A stretch of DNA of 64,000 nucleotides, taken from assembly GCF_009731465.1 (NCBI RefSeq), contig NZ_AP021887.1, forward strand, positions 552,001 through 616,000. Direction: 5' to 3'. The DNA is from Streptococcus sp. 116-D4. GTDB lineage: Bacteria > Bacillota > Bacilli > Lactobacillales > Streptococcaceae. Within the stretch, counting starts at the first letter, position 1. The number at the start of each line of letters is the position of its first letter. A model generated the notes under the pieces. It worked only from the letters and a program-made list of their open reading frames with translations. It had not been told where the DNA came from and did no database searches. Shown piece after piece: positions 8,849 to 16,611 of this stretch. A program made the translations under genes and the position numbers.

Positions 8849-9292
8849 ATGAGAATTATCGTTCAGCGTGTCAAAAAAGCCCAAGTTAGCATTGAAGGTC
8901 AGGTGCAGGGAGAAATCAACCAAGGCCTTTTATTGCTGGTTGGTGTTGGACCAGAGGACCAAAAAGAAGATTTGGATTATGCAGTAAGAAAACTGGTCAA
9001 TATGCGAATTTTTTCAGACGCAGAAGGCAAGATGAACCTGTCTGTCAAAGATATTGAAGGAGAAATTCTCTCTATTTCTCAGTTTACCCTCTTTGCGGAT
9101 ACTAAGAAAGGCAATCGTCCAGCCTTTACAGGTGCAGCTAAACCGGATATGGCAGAAACTTTGTATCAAGAATTTAACCAAGAACTAGCCAAGGAAGTGC
9201 CCGTTCAGACAGGCATCTTTGGAGCGGATATGCAGGTTGAGCTGGTCAATGATGGGCCAGTTACCATTATCCTCGATACTAAAAATAGATAA
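8849..9292 (+). CDS. dtd: D-aminoacyl-tRNA deacylase
   Basis: A 147-residue protein, the usual Dtd length, starting [17 protein letters not shown]. The [17 protein letters not shown] stretch holds the active-site SQFT motif, and the C-terminal NDGPVTI stretch holds the Gly-cis-Pro-type region. It hydrolyses D-amino acids wrongly attached to tRNA. AGAAAGGA precedes the ATG. Its own terminator has been pushed 1.4 kb away by the IS element that begins 9 bases after its stop. Confidence 0.95.
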   Translation: MRIIVQRVKKAQVSIEGQVQGEINQGLLLLVGVGPEDQKEDLDYAVRKLVNMRIFSDAEGKMNLSVKDIEGEILSISQFTLFADTKKGNRPAFTGAAKPDMAETLYQEFNQELAKEVPVQTGIFGADMQVELVNDGPVTIILDTKNR

Positions 9293-9333
9293 GAAAAACC
9301 GGCTCTTTGTCAACTGTAGTGGGTTGAAGTCAG

Positions 9334-10590
9334 CTAAGCTCGAGAAAGGACAAAATTCGTCCTTTCTTTTTTGATGTTCAGAGCTATAAAAATTCTTTTT
9401 TTGAAGTTTTCAAAGTTCCGAAATCCAAAGGCGTTTCGTTTGATAAGTTTGATGAGATTATTGGTCGCTTCCAATTTTGCGTTGGAATAAGGTAATTGAA
9501 GAGCGTTGATGATTTTCTCTTTGTTCTTTAGAAAGGTTTTAAAGACAGTCTGAAAAATAGGATGAACCTGCTTCAGATTGTCCTCAATGAGTCCGAAAAA
9601 TTTCTCAGGGTCTTTGTTCTGAAAGTGAAAAAGCAAGAGCTGATAGATCTGATAGTGGTGTTTCAAGTCTTCTGAATAGCTCAAAAGCTTGTCTAGAATC
9701 TCTTTATTGGTCAAGTGAATACGAAAAGTAGGACGATAAAAACGTTTATCGCTGAGTTTTCGACTATCCTGTTGGATGAGCTTCCAGTAACGCTTGATAG
9801 CCTTGTATTCATGGGATTTTCGCTCAAACTGATTCATGATTTGGACACGCACACGACTCATAGCACGGCTGAGATGTTGGATAATATGGAAACGATCCAA
9901 CACGATTTTAGCGTTTGGAAAAAGCTGTTTAGCCAAGTCATAGTAAGGACTAAACATATCCATCGTAATGATTTTCACTCGACATCGAACGACTCTATCA
10001 TATTTAAGAAAGTGATTTCGAATGATAGCTTGTGTTCTGCCTTCAAGAACAGTGATGATATTGAGCTTATCAAAATCTTGAGCAATGAAACTCATCTTTC
10101 CCTTTGTAAAGGAGTACTCGTCCCATGACATAATTTCAGGAAGACGAGAAAAATCATGCTTAAAACGGAAGTCATTGAGCTTGCGAATGACAGTTGAAGT
10201 TGAAATGGACAGCTGATGAGCAATATCGGTCATAGAAGTTTTTTCAATCAGCTTCTGAGCAATTTTTTGGTTGATGATACGAGGGATTTGATGATTCTTC
10301 TTGACGAGAGAAGTCTCAGCAACCATCATTTTAGAGCACTGATAGCACTTAAAACGGCGTTTTCTAAGGAGAATTCTAGAAGGCATACCAGTTGTTTCGA
10401 GGTAAGGGATCTTAGACGGTTTTTGAAAGTCATATTTCTTCATTAGACTTCCACAATCAGGACAAGAAGGGGCCTCATAATCCAGCTTAGCGATAATTTC
10501 TTTGTGGGTATCCATATTGATGATATCTAGAATCTTGATGTTTGGGTCTTTAATATCGAGAAGTTTTGTGATAAAATGTAATTGTTCCAT
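9334..10590 (-). CDS. ISL3-family transposase, copy 1
   Basis: A 418-residue transposase (MEQLHFITKLLDI start chosen because AGAAAG lies 6 bases upstream; an in-frame ATG 12 codons earlier has no ribosome binding site). An N-terminal zinc finger is present (CPDCGSLMKKYDF, then CYQCSKMM), followed by a helix-turn-helix (MTDIAHQLSISTSTVIRKL). The DDE domain has WDEYSF, ITMDMFSPY, DRFHIIQH and the distal Glu in NAKLEATNN. The ORF is intact, so the element may still be active. Residues near 30-100 differ from copy 2, while the rest is almost identical. Confidence 0.95.
   Translation of the reverse strand: MEQLHFITKLLDIKDPNIKILDIINMDTHKEIIAKLDYEAPSCPDCGSLMKKYDFQKPSKIPYLETTGMPSRILLRKRRFKCYQCSKMMVAETSLVKKNHQIPRIINQKIAQKLIEKTSMTDIAHQLSISTSTVIRKLNDFRFKHDFSRLPEIMSWDEYSFTKGKMSFIAQDFDKLNIITVLEGRTQAIIRNHFLKYDRVVRCRVKIITMDMFSPYYDLAKQLFPNAKIVLDRFHIIQHLSRAMSRVRVQIMNQFERKSHEYKAIKRYWKLIQQDSRKLSDKRFYRPTFRIHLTNKEILDKLLSYSEDLKHHYQIYQLLLFHFQNKDPEKFFGLIEDNLKQVHPIFQTVFKTFLKNKEKIINALQLPYSNAKLEATNNLIKLIKRNAFGFRNFENFKKRIFIALNIKKERTNFVLSRA
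9343..9372 (+). terminator. inward-facing terminator inside IS copy 1
   Basis: AGAAAGGAC (9343-9351) pairs perfectly with GTCCTTTCT (9359-9367) around a 7-base loop and runs into TTTTTT. It overlaps the 3' end of the transposase gene on the opposite strand. It reads from the flank into the IS, so it would stop dtd transcription soon after it enters the element and block antisense RNA against the transposase. Confidence 0.85.
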
Positions 10591-10714
10591 ATGATTCTTT
10601 CTAATGATGGTTTGATCGCTTTTCATTATAGATGATATGGAACTTTTTTTCTACAACAAAATAGGCTCCATAATATCTATAGGGGATTTACCCACTACAA
10701 ATATTATAGAGCCG

Positions 10715-10744
10715 AAAAACCAAGCTCACGGGCTTGGTTTTTCT
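10715..10744. terminator. original dtd terminator, now displaced, shared with the convergent gene
   Basis: AAAAACCAAGC / GCTTGGTTTTT with a 6-base loop (TCACGG), active in both directions. The IS target duplication covers the start of its 5' arm, so the hairpin was rebuilt intact on the right side of the IS. It now serves mainly the minus-strand gene at 10751-11164. Confidence 0.88.
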
Positions 10745-10750
10745 TATCTA

Positions 10751-11164
10751 TCATAAAATACTCCAAAATGCAATGGGTTCTTGATAAGCTTTTGGAAAGT
10801 CTCTTTTCAGGCTCTGGCTTATACGATAGGAAGGGATGAGATGTCCTAGGATGAGGAGAGTTCCCTGAAGGAAGAGTGGGACATCCCTTAAAAACAGCAA
10901 AGAGAGAATGAACAGGATATCCCATAGGAAAATTTGTAAGGCAAAGCGCCAGAATTTCGGTCTAATCTGGGAATAGAGTTGACTAAAGTGATCACAAAGT
11001 TGGTTGGAAAGATAGGTCAATAGCACAGGATGAAAGAAAATGAGCCAACCGCTATAAATCAAAATCCAGTCCCAAGTAAGCCCCTCTTTAAATGTCAAAA
11101 ATGCCAGCATGATTCCATCAATGACAAGGAGTTGAGTGATTTTGATGTAGATGATTTTCTTCAT
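10751..11164 (-). CDS. small hydrophobic membrane protein, function unknown
   Basis: A 137-residue protein that I do not recognise. Four hydrophobic segments are visible (about residues 5-25, 33-53, 71-90 and 97-115), with a basic C-terminal tail. GGGAGG precedes the ATG by 8 bases, so translation is well supported. The gene ends just before a shared terminator, in the same direction as pnuC upstream (122 bases away), with which it may be transcribed. Confidence 0.7.
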   Translation of the reverse strand: MKKIIYIKITQLLVIDGIMLAFLTFKEGLTWDWILIYSGWLIFFHPVLLTYLSNQLCDHFSQLYSQIRPKFWRFALQIFLWDILFILSLLFLRDVPLFLQGTLLILGHLIPSYRISQSLKRDFPKAYQEPIAFWSIL

Positions 11165-11286
11165 GATAAAACCTCCCTCTTTTATCTATCTTCATTCTAC
11201 TCCAAAAGAATGGAAGTTTCAACTGGAATGATAAAAAATTTTAGTAAGGAGATTCTGTTAGATTTCTTTATTGGATTTCCTTCTTA

Positions 11287-11994
11287 TTATTCCACTTCTT
11301 CATCATTCCAGACAAATAAAGCTCCGATTGCATTGAGGATATAAAAGATGTATTTTCCGATATTGGCAAAATTTCCTTGAATGCCAGCCTTTGTCAGCTG
11401 AACGAAATTGTAAATCAACCAAAAGCCCCACTGAGTTGTTAGTTTCAATGCGTTCAAAGCGTTGGCAATGAGGGACAGTCCAAAGGCAATAGTTGTTACG
11501 TAGGCAAGGAGATTCATCTTACCTCCATAGCCAATATAGTTGGTCACAAAGGCAAAGAGGAAGGCGATGATGGAAATGATGATGGCCGCCAATTTTACCT
11601 GTTTTTGGCTCATTTGGTTGGGTTTGCCTTCTTGCGAAGCTTCCCATTTCTTAATCGCAAAGGTATAAATGAGGAAGGTGACGGGATAGGTAATGATGGC
11701 CGCCTTATTTCCAAGGATATAATCAATAGCACCGGACAAAATGGTATTAACAATACCAAAGTAATTTCCCCATTTGCTTAATTTTCCCGTGAAGCGAGTG
11801 GATAACATGGAAATCCCAACGTTGGTTACAGAAATCAATCCAAAGGGAATAAGGGCAGTCCATGGTCCCCAGTCTACGAATTTGTCGAGACGGGAGTTGA
11901 GGTAACCAGATGCAATCGCAATTCCAACGACTAAAGCAACTCCGAAAAGATCAAACCATTTAGATGTAGCAAAAATTTTTAGTGACTTTTTCAT
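11287..11994 (-). CDS. pnuC: PnuC-type nicotinamide (riboside/mononucleotide) transporter
   Basis: A 235-residue integral membrane protein with about seven hydrophobic segments. The C-terminal WGFWLIYNFVQL stretch is the conserved PnuC signature that lines the substrate site. The family takes up nicotinamide riboside or a related NAD precursor by facilitated diffusion, followed by phosphorylation inside the cell. This fits streptococci, which cannot make NAD de novo. No riboswitch is visible in the short spacer before it. Confidence 0.87.
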   Translation of the reverse strand: MKKSLKIFATSKWFDLFGVALVVGIAIASGYLNSRLDKFVDWGPWTALIPFGLISVTNVGISMLSTRFTGKLSKWGNYFGIVNTILSGAIDYILGNKAAIITYPVTFLIYTFAIKKWEASQEGKPNQMSQKQVKLAAIIISIIAFLFAFVTNYIGYGGKMNLLAYVTTIAFGLSLIANALNALKLTTQWGFWLIYNFVQLTKAGIQGNFANIGKYIFYILNAIGALFVWNDEEVE

Positions 11995-12059
11995 AGGTTA
12001 AACTATCTTTCTTTTTTTACAAACATTCTACAACTAAATGAGAGTAAAATCAAATGATA

Positions 12060-12091
12060 GAAATAAAACCCTGAAAATCAAGCTTTCAGGG
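12060..12091 (-). terminator. terminator of psaR
   Basis: On the minus strand CCCTGAAA (12084-12091) pairs with TTTCAGGG (12069-12076) and is followed by TTTTATTT. It lies 20 bases after the psaR stop and separates it from pnuC. Confidence 0.87.
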
Positions 12092-12111
12092 TTGGTAGGG
12101 GACTTGAGAAA

Positions 12112-12762
12112 TTAGTCGATTTTTTCGACATAGAGTTGTTTGGCAATGTCCATACTTACTTGGAAATCCTCGTTTTTACTGAGGATAGTGAAGGTATTGC
12201 TGAAGCCGTCAAACTGCTTGACTTGGAGCGAATCACCGATGTGAAGTGAGTGCTTGTCCAGATAATGGAGAATGTCGAAACTATCGTGAACTCGAGTCAG
12301 GCGGTAGGATCCAGTCTCTTTAATATCAGCTAGTGGTAGGTTGTTGATTTCAACCAAGAGTTCTCCCTTGGCAGGAATAGTTCCTCCGTGAGGGCAGGTC
12401 TTGGGGAACCCAAGTAATTTTTCTAGTCTCTCCACGAATAGTTCAGAGACAGTATGTTCCAATACCTCAGCTTCCTCGTGAATCTGGTCACTCGTATAGT
12501 CTAAATGATGAACTAGAAAAACTTCAATCAAGCGGTGTTTGCGATAGAGCTCAGAGACCAGTTTAAGGCCGAGGTTAGTCAGTAGATAGCCACATTCCTT
12601 GTCCTTTAGGATGAGATTTTCGCTCTGCATCCGTTTAATCATTTCAGTTACGGCAGGGGGGGAGACTTGCATACGAGCCGCAATTTCCTTATTGGTAATT
12701 TTATGCAAATCTAAGCCAATTTCATAAATACACTTTAGATAATCTTCTTTATTCGGGGTCAT
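12112..12762 (-). CDS. psaR: DtxR/MntR-family manganese-responsive repressor PsaR
   Basis: A 216-residue metalloregulator of the normal length for PsaR/SloR/ScaR. The N-terminal winged helix (residues 4-65) contains TNKEIAARMQVSPPAVTEMIKRM. A dimerisation/metal-binding domain follows (about 70-140, HEEAEVLEHTVSE, FPKTCPHGG), with a C-terminal FeoA-like SH3 domain. With Mn2+ bound it represses the psaBCA manganese importer in pneumococci; those targets are not in this window. It is divergent from the phosphoesterase gene, with a shared 105-base promoter region. Confidence 0.9.
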   Translation of the reverse strand: MTPNKEDYLKCIYEIGLDLHKITNKEIAARMQVSPPAVTEMIKRMQSENLILKDKECGYLLTNLGLKLVSELYRKHRLIEVFLVHHLDYTSDQIHEEAEVLEHTVSELFVERLEKLLGFPKTCPHGGTIPAKGELLVEINNLPLADIKETGSYRLTRVHDSFDILHYLDKHSLHIGDSLQVKQFDGFSNTFTILSKNEDFQVSMDIAKQLYVEKID

Positions 12763-12834
12763 TCGTTTCCTCTTGTCTAATATCTTTATCTAGTATATCA
12801 AAAAAAGCTAGATTTCTCTAGCTGTGACTTTTTA

Positions 12835-12843
12835 TGTTATACT
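12835..12843 (+). promoter_or_regulatory. extended -10 promoter of the phosphoesterase gene
   Basis: TGTTATACT, a TGn-TATACT extended -10, lies 30 bases before the start codon. No good -35 is seen, which extended -10 promoters tolerate. Confidence 0.55.
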
Positions 12844-12873
12844 TATTGCAAGAGAAAAAACGAGGAGATGGAT

Positions 12874-13716
12874 ATGACGAAAATAGCTCTTCTTTCAGAT
12901 ATTCATGGAAATACCACCGCCTTGGAGGCTGTTTTGGCAGATGCTCGGCAGCTAGGAGTGGATGAATACTGGCTTCTAGGAGATATTCTCATGCCAGGGA
13001 CAGGGCGTAGAAGGATTTTGGACTTGTTGGCTCAACTACCGATTACGGCTAGAGTTTTGGGAAACTGGGAAGACAGTCTGTGGCATGGTGTCCGAAAGGA
13101 ATTGGATAGTACTCGTCCCAGTCAACGCTATCTCTTGCGCCAGTGCCAGTATGTTTTAGAGGAAATTTCCCTAGAAGAAATTAAACTGCTCCACAATCAA
13201 CCACTCCAGATTCATCGTCAGTTTGGGGATTTGACGGTGGGAATTAGCCATCATCTTCCTGATAAGAACTGGGGACGAGAGTTGATTCATCTGGGAAAAC
13301 AAGAGGATTTTGATCGTCTTGTCACCAATCCGCCTTGCGATATTGCTGTTTATGGTCATATCCATCAGCAGTTGCTTCGTTACGGCACTGGTGGCCAATT
13401 GATTGTCAATCCGGGTTCGATTGGGCAACCTTTCTTTCTAGATGCCCAGTTGCGGAAGGACTTGCGGGCCCAGTATATGATTTTAGAGTTTGATGACAAG
13501 GGCTTGGTAGATATGGACTTCCGACGGGTGGATTACGATGTGGCAGCTGAATTACAGCTGGCTAAAGATCTCAAACTTCCTTATTTTGAGGTTTACTATG
13601 AAAGTCTGGTTAATGGTATCCATCATACTCATCATCAGGAATTTTTGAGAGAATTGGCTCAGAAAGAGGGTTATGACAGGGAATTAGATGCCTGGTTAAA
13701 AGGTGGTAATGATTGA
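12874..13716 (+). CDS. calcineurin-like metallophosphoesterase
   Basis: A 280-residue protein opening with MTKIALLSDIHGN, the first metal-binding motif (D-x-H). It continues with LLGDIL (GD), LGNWED (GN-x-D/E in place of GNHD), and GH-x-H (VYGHIHQQ) followed by INPGSIGQP. All are signatures of the YfcE/diadenosine tetraphosphatase-like phosphoesterases. The substrate is unknown. I start at 12874, because the GAGGAG ribosome binding site abuts the earlier ATG at 12868 with no spacing. It is followed by an Rrf2 gene with its own promoter. Confidence 0.85.
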   Translation: MTKIALLSDIHGNTTALEAVLADARQLGVDEYWLLGDILMPGTGRRRILDLLAQLPITARVLGNWEDSLWHGVRKELDSTRPSQRYLLRQCQYVLEEISLEEIKLLHNQPLQIHRQFGDLTVGISHHLPDKNWGRELIHLGKQEDFDRLVTNPPCDIAVYGHIHQQLLRYGTGGQLIVNPGSIGQPFFLDAQLRKDLRAQYMILEFDDKGLVDMDFRRVDYDVAAELQLAKDLKLPYFEVYYESLVNGIHHTHHQEFLRELAQKEGYDRELDAWLKGGND

Positions 13717-13740
13717 CATTACAACTAAAAAGGGTATAAT
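13713..13740 (+). promoter_or_regulatory. promoter of the Rrf2 gene
   Basis: TTGACA (13713-13718), a 16-base spacer and TATAAT (13735-13740). The -35 overlaps the stop codon of the preceding phosphoesterase gene, so the two genes are packed but independently transcribed. Confidence 0.85.
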
Positions 13741-13791
13741 AAAAGAAAAAGAAGAGTAGAGGCAGGCTAGCCTCGTAAAAAGGAGGAGAGG

Positions 13792-14229
13792 ATGCAAATT
13801 CCAAGTAGATTTACCATTGCGACTCATATGCTGATAATCATTGCCCTCAAGGGGAAGGAAAGCAAGGTGACCAGTGATTTTCTGGCTACTAGTGTCGGGG
13901 TCAATCCTGTCATTATCAGAAAGACCTTGTCCCAGTTGAAGAAGGCGGAGCTGATTTCAGTCGCGCGTGGAACGGGCGGAACAGAGATTGTCAAGGATCT
14001 CAAAGATATTAGTCTATTAGATGTTTATCAAGCGGTTGAGTGTCTTGGTAAGACAGGTCAACTCTTTAGTTTCCATGATAATCCAAATCCAAATTGCCCT
14101 GTAGGAGCTCATATTCATGATGTTTTGGATCAAAAATTGGAGAGAATTCAGCTGGCTATGGAGGCAGAGCTTGGTCAGACCAGTCTAGAGCAAGTGGTAG
14201 CTGATGCAGAGAGTCAGATGAAGGAGTGA
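13792..14229 (+). CDS. Rrf2-family transcriptional regulator
   Basis: A 145-residue protein with an N-terminal winged helix (about 8-65: TSDFLATSVGVNPVIIRKTLSQLKK, then the ARGTGG wing) and the dimerisation helix near the end, as in Rrf2/YwnA proteins. Only one Cys is visible, in NPNCPVGAHI, so the three-Cys cluster of iron-sulfur members such as IscR and NsrR is absent. It probably senses something else, or senses redox through one thiol. AAGGAGGAGAGG precedes the ATG. A terminator follows directly. Confidence 0.85.
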   Translation: MQIPSRFTIATHMLIIIALKGKESKVTSDFLATSVGVNPVIIRKTLSQLKKAELISVARGTGGTEIVKDLKDISLLDVYQAVECLGKTGQLFSFHDNPNPNCPVGAHIHDVLDQKLERIQLAMEAELGQTSLEQVVADAESQMKE

Positions 14230-14252
14230 GAGGGATAGATGCCCTCTTTTTT
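14229..14252 (+). terminator. terminator of the Rrf2 gene
   Basis: AGAGGG (14229-14234) / CCCTCT (14242-14247) with a 7-base loop and T-tract. Its 5' arm begins at the last base of the stop codon. Confidence 0.85.
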
Positions 14253-14296
14253 CTTTGGCTAATTATGATAAAATGTACTCACAAAAGGAGGAAGAA

Positions 14297-14338
14297 ATGC
14301 CTCTCGTTATAGGAATTGTATTAGCCTATATCCTGTAA
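14297..14338 (+). other. 13-codon hydrophobic mini-ORF with a strong ribosome binding site
   Basis: ATG at 14297 with an ideal AAAGGAGGAAG before it opens MPLVIGIVLAYIL and then stops. A TGATAAAAT just upstream could be a -10. A stem-loop follows at once. It may be a leader peptide, a tiny membrane peptide or the surviving start of a truncated membrane-protein gene. The sequence does not decide between these. Confidence 0.35.
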
Positions 14339-14343
14339 TTTTA

Positions 14344-14392
14344 GAGGGATAATAGAAGTTTGTGAAATCCAGTATTATTCTTATTATCCCTC
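14344..14392. repeat. stem-loop downstream of the mini-ORF
   Basis: GAGGGATAATA (14344-14354) and TATTATCCCTC (14382-14392) form a perfect 11-bp inverted repeat around 27 bases. No T-tract follows, so it is not an obvious terminator. It is part of the gene-poor stretch 14230-14739, which otherwise holds two mini-ORFs, a BOX repeat and a terminator. Confidence 0.6.
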
Positions 14393-14444
14393 ATTTCAAG
14401 TTAATTTTATCTACATACCATCTGCTTTTATTCGGGAGTAAGTA

Positions 14445-14537
14445 GTGATCTGTGTCAAGATGAAATGGCTCTTCCTTGCTTTTTGTGTCCTACTATTAGT
14501 CATCATTTTGCTATCCAATAAAGGAATTCTTTTGTAG
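14445..14537 (+). CDS. possible 30-residue single-pass membrane peptide
   Basis: A GTG start with GGGAG six bases upstream opens a 30-codon frame consisting of a basic start (MICVKMKW) and one hydrophobic helix (about residues 9-25, LFLAFCVLLLVIILL), ending just before BOX 2. The organisation is that of a small membrane peptide, but such short frames occur by chance. It could also be the tail of the gene whose start is at 14297. Confidence 0.3.
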   Translation: MICVKMKWLFLAFCVLLLVIILLSNKGILL

Positions 14538-14540
14538 TTA

Positions 14541-14650
14541 AACTCTTTGAAGATCTCTTCAAAACACGTTAGCTTTATCTACAACCTCAAAGCTGTACTT
14601 TGAGCAATCTGCGGCTAGCTTCCTAGTTTGCTCTTTGGGTTTCATTAACG
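14541..14650. repeat. BOX repeat 2 (short, degenerate)
   Basis: It resembles BOX 1 and BOX 5, with ACTCTTTGAAGATCTCTTCA at the left and the GCAATCTGCGGCTAGC core, but the right end is eroded (TTTCATTAACG instead of TTTCATTGAGTAT). BoxA-boxC form without boxB. Confidence 0.85.
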
Positions 14651-14667
14651 ATTAGATTCTATTTAAA

Positions 14668-14708
14668 AAGACTTAGAACACACCTGAAAGTATGTATTCT
14701 AAGTCTTT
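14668..14708. terminator. terminator of the lipase-like gene
   Basis: AAAGACTTAGAA (14668-14679) pairs perfectly with TTCTAAGTCTTT (14697-14708). T-rich flanks on both sides suit either strand. It lies 32 bases past the minus-strand gene at 14740. Confidence 0.85.
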
Positions 14709-14739
14709 TATTTTGTAGACATTTGATTTTTGAAAGCTA

Positions 14740-15813
14740 CTATCTATTTTTCCAGGCTTGGTAACGGGTATCAATCAATAACTGGGTAAGGCGTCCCATA
14801 GTTTCCCTTTCTTCTGGAGTGAGGGATTGCGCTTGGACGAAGAGATGATGAATGTGTTCGATAGCCTTGAAGGAAGATAGGTCATTGATAGAAGTAATAC
14901 CAGCATCAAGAATAGTGCCAAAGAAGAGGTCAAAGTAGAGCTGTAGTTCCTCGTCAGGGACTGTGGCCACCCACTCCTTAAAGGTTGTGTCTACTTGTTG
15001 GCTATCACTGTTAGTTTTATCCAGTTGAACGAAGTGCTTGTCCTCAATCTGCCAACTAAAGGTATCGTGCTGGGCGATGCCACCTAAGGCAGTACTGTGT
15101 ACGATGATTTGCTGGTTAGGGATTTCCAGCATCATACCGATAATGGAACCTTGTGGAATGAAAACATTAGTTCTATCCATTATCCTTTGATAGCCCTTGG
15201 TTTGTGTCAAATCTGTGTGGAGACCGGGCGCGTCAAAGGTATAAATTGCTGTGATTTGATTTTGCAAGTTTTGCTCAACTTGACTAGCAGCATAGATAGC
15301 TAGATTTCCTCCCTTGGAATGTCCAGCCAGAATGACCTTTTGCTTAGGATGGTGGATAAGAAAATTTCTTAAATAACGTAGGGCGTGCTTTTGAGCAGGA
15401 ATTTCCTTCATATAGGTCAGGTGGAAATCTTCCTTCCAGCCAATGATGCTGTCATCAGTTCCACGAAAGACAATCAGATAGGTATCGAGAGTGAGGCGGT
15501 AGGTCATAGCCGCAAACTGCTTTTGCAATTCAGGGTCAATGTCATTGATAAAATGGGAGAGTTTACAATTTTTGAAGCGCTTGTGTTGAGCCAGTTCGTC
15601 CAATAACTGGAGGTGATTTTTGCTGGTCAGCATGTTAGTCTTCCTTGGAACCTGAGGAGCCAGGTCTAAAAGTCGCTGAGGAGTTATGGAGACCAGATTA
15701 TCAAAGGAGAGGTAGGTGATTTCTGTTAAGGCTAGAATGTCTAATTCATTTATAGGAAGGTCGTAAAAGGAATCGTATGCGACATCTTTCAGATAGTCAA
15801 AAATATTAGCCAT
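14740..15813 (-). CDS. Mbeg1-like (DUF2974) alpha/beta-hydrolase, lipase-like
   Basis: A 357-residue protein with the lipase nucleophile elbow GHSKGG (Ser at about residue 165) in VILAGHSKGGNLAIYAA, and an upstream oxyanion-type LIVFRGTDDSIIGWKEDF. This is the pattern of the DUF2974/Mbeg1-like family common in Firmicutes. No signal peptide is visible, so it is probably cytoplasmic. Substrate unknown. It is transcribed alone, divergent from the two-component system. Confidence 0.8.
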   Translation of the reverse strand: MANIFDYLKDVAYDSFYDLPINELDILALTEITYLSFDNLVSITPQRLLDLAPQVPRKTNMLTSKNHLQLLDELAQHKRFKNCKLSHFINDIDPELQKQFAAMTYRLTLDTYLIVFRGTDDSIIGWKEDFHLTYMKEIPAQKHALRYLRNFLIHHPKQKVILAGHSKGGNLAIYAASQVEQNLQNQITAIYTFDAPGLHTDLTQTKGYQRIMDRTNVFIPQGSIIGMMLEIPNQQIIVHSTALGGIAQHDTFSWQIEDKHFVQLDKTNSDSQQVDTTFKEWVATVPDEELQLYFDLFFGTILDAGITSINDLSSFKAIEHIHHLFVQAQSLTPEERETMGRLTQLLIDTRYQAWKNR

Positions 15814-15933
15814 AGGTGCTCCTTTCTTTTCTTTATCTTATCAAATTTTCCTCAAATTAGCTAGTAGGATTGTTTCATTTTCAGACTTTCTAGTATGGAA
15901 AAATCTGTTATAATAATAGAAAAGGAGGAGCGC

Positions 15934-16611
15934 ATGCACAAGATTTTATTAGTAGAAGATGATCAGGTCATTCGTCAACAGGTCGGTAAAATGCTCTCTG
16001 AATGGGGATTTGAAGTAGTCCTGGTAGAAGACTTTATGGAAGTGTTGAGTTTATTTGTCCAGTCGGAGCCTCATCTGGTCCTCATGGATATTGGTTTGCC
16101 CTTATTTAATGGCTATCACTGGTGTCAGGAGATTCGCAAGATTTCCAAGGTACCTATCATGTTTCTGTCTTCGAGAGACCAAGCTATGGATATCGTCATG
16201 GCAATCAATATGGGGGCGGATGACTTTGTGACCAAGCCTTTTGACCAGCAGGTTCTCTTAGCCAAGGTTCAAGGCTTGTTGCGTCGTTCCTATGAGTTTG
16301 GGCGTGACGAGAGTTTACTGGAATATGCTGGTGTGATTCTCAATACCAAATCCATGGATTTACATTATCAAGGACAAGTCTTGAATTTGACCAAGAATGA
16401 ATTCCAGATTTTACGAGTTTTATTTGAGCATGCGGGCAATATCGTAGCGCGTGATGACCTGATGCGGGAACTTTGGAACAGTGATTTTTTCATTGATGAT
16501 AATACCCTCTCTGTCAATGTGGCTCGTTTGCGTAAAAAATTGGAAGAGCAGGGCTTGATAGGATTTATCGAGACCAAGAAAGGGATAGGGTACGGACTGA
16601 AGCATGCTTGA
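15934..16611 (+). CDS. OmpR/PhoB-type response regulator (BceR-like)
   Basis: A 225-residue response regulator starting MHKILLVEDDQ, with AAAGGAGG 5-7 bases upstream. The frame continues 13 codons upstream, but that part lies in the promoter (TATAAT at 15909-15914). The receiver has the acidic pair DD, phosphoacceptor Asp in VLMDIGLPLFNGY and Lys in VTKPFD. The C-terminal winged helix ends FIETKKGIGYGLKH. It overlaps the kinase gene by 8 bases. The arrangement matches the BceRS-like pair that heads the pneumococcal two-component list (TCS01), usually tied to antimicrobial-peptide stress. No bceAB-type transporter adjoins it here. Confidence 0.9.
   Translation: MHKILLVEDDQVIRQQVGKMLSEWGFEVVLVEDFMEVLSLFVQSEPHLVLMDIGLPLFNGYHWCQEIRKISKVPIMFLSSRDQAMDIVMAINMGADDFVTKPFDQQVLLAKVQGLLRRSYEFGRDESLLEYAGVILNTKSMDLHYQGQVLNLTKNEFQILRVLFEHAGNIVARDDLMRELWNSDFFIDDNTLSVNVARLRKKLEEQGLIGFIETKKGIGYGLKHA

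Larger units (their letters stand above)
9301..10713 (-). mobile_element. IS1167-like insertion sequence (ISL3 family), copy 1
   Basis: A complete 1413-bp element. Its imperfect terminal inverted repeats begin GGCTCTTTGTCAACTGTAG at the left and GGCTCTATAATATTTGTAG at the right, both reading on to TGGGT. A perfect 8-bp target duplication GAAAAACC lies at 9293-9300 and 10714-10721. It encodes one transposase on the minus strand. It interrupted the 5' arm of the dtd terminator. Copy 2 is at 44152-45564 in the opposite orientation and has the same length. Confidence 0.96.
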
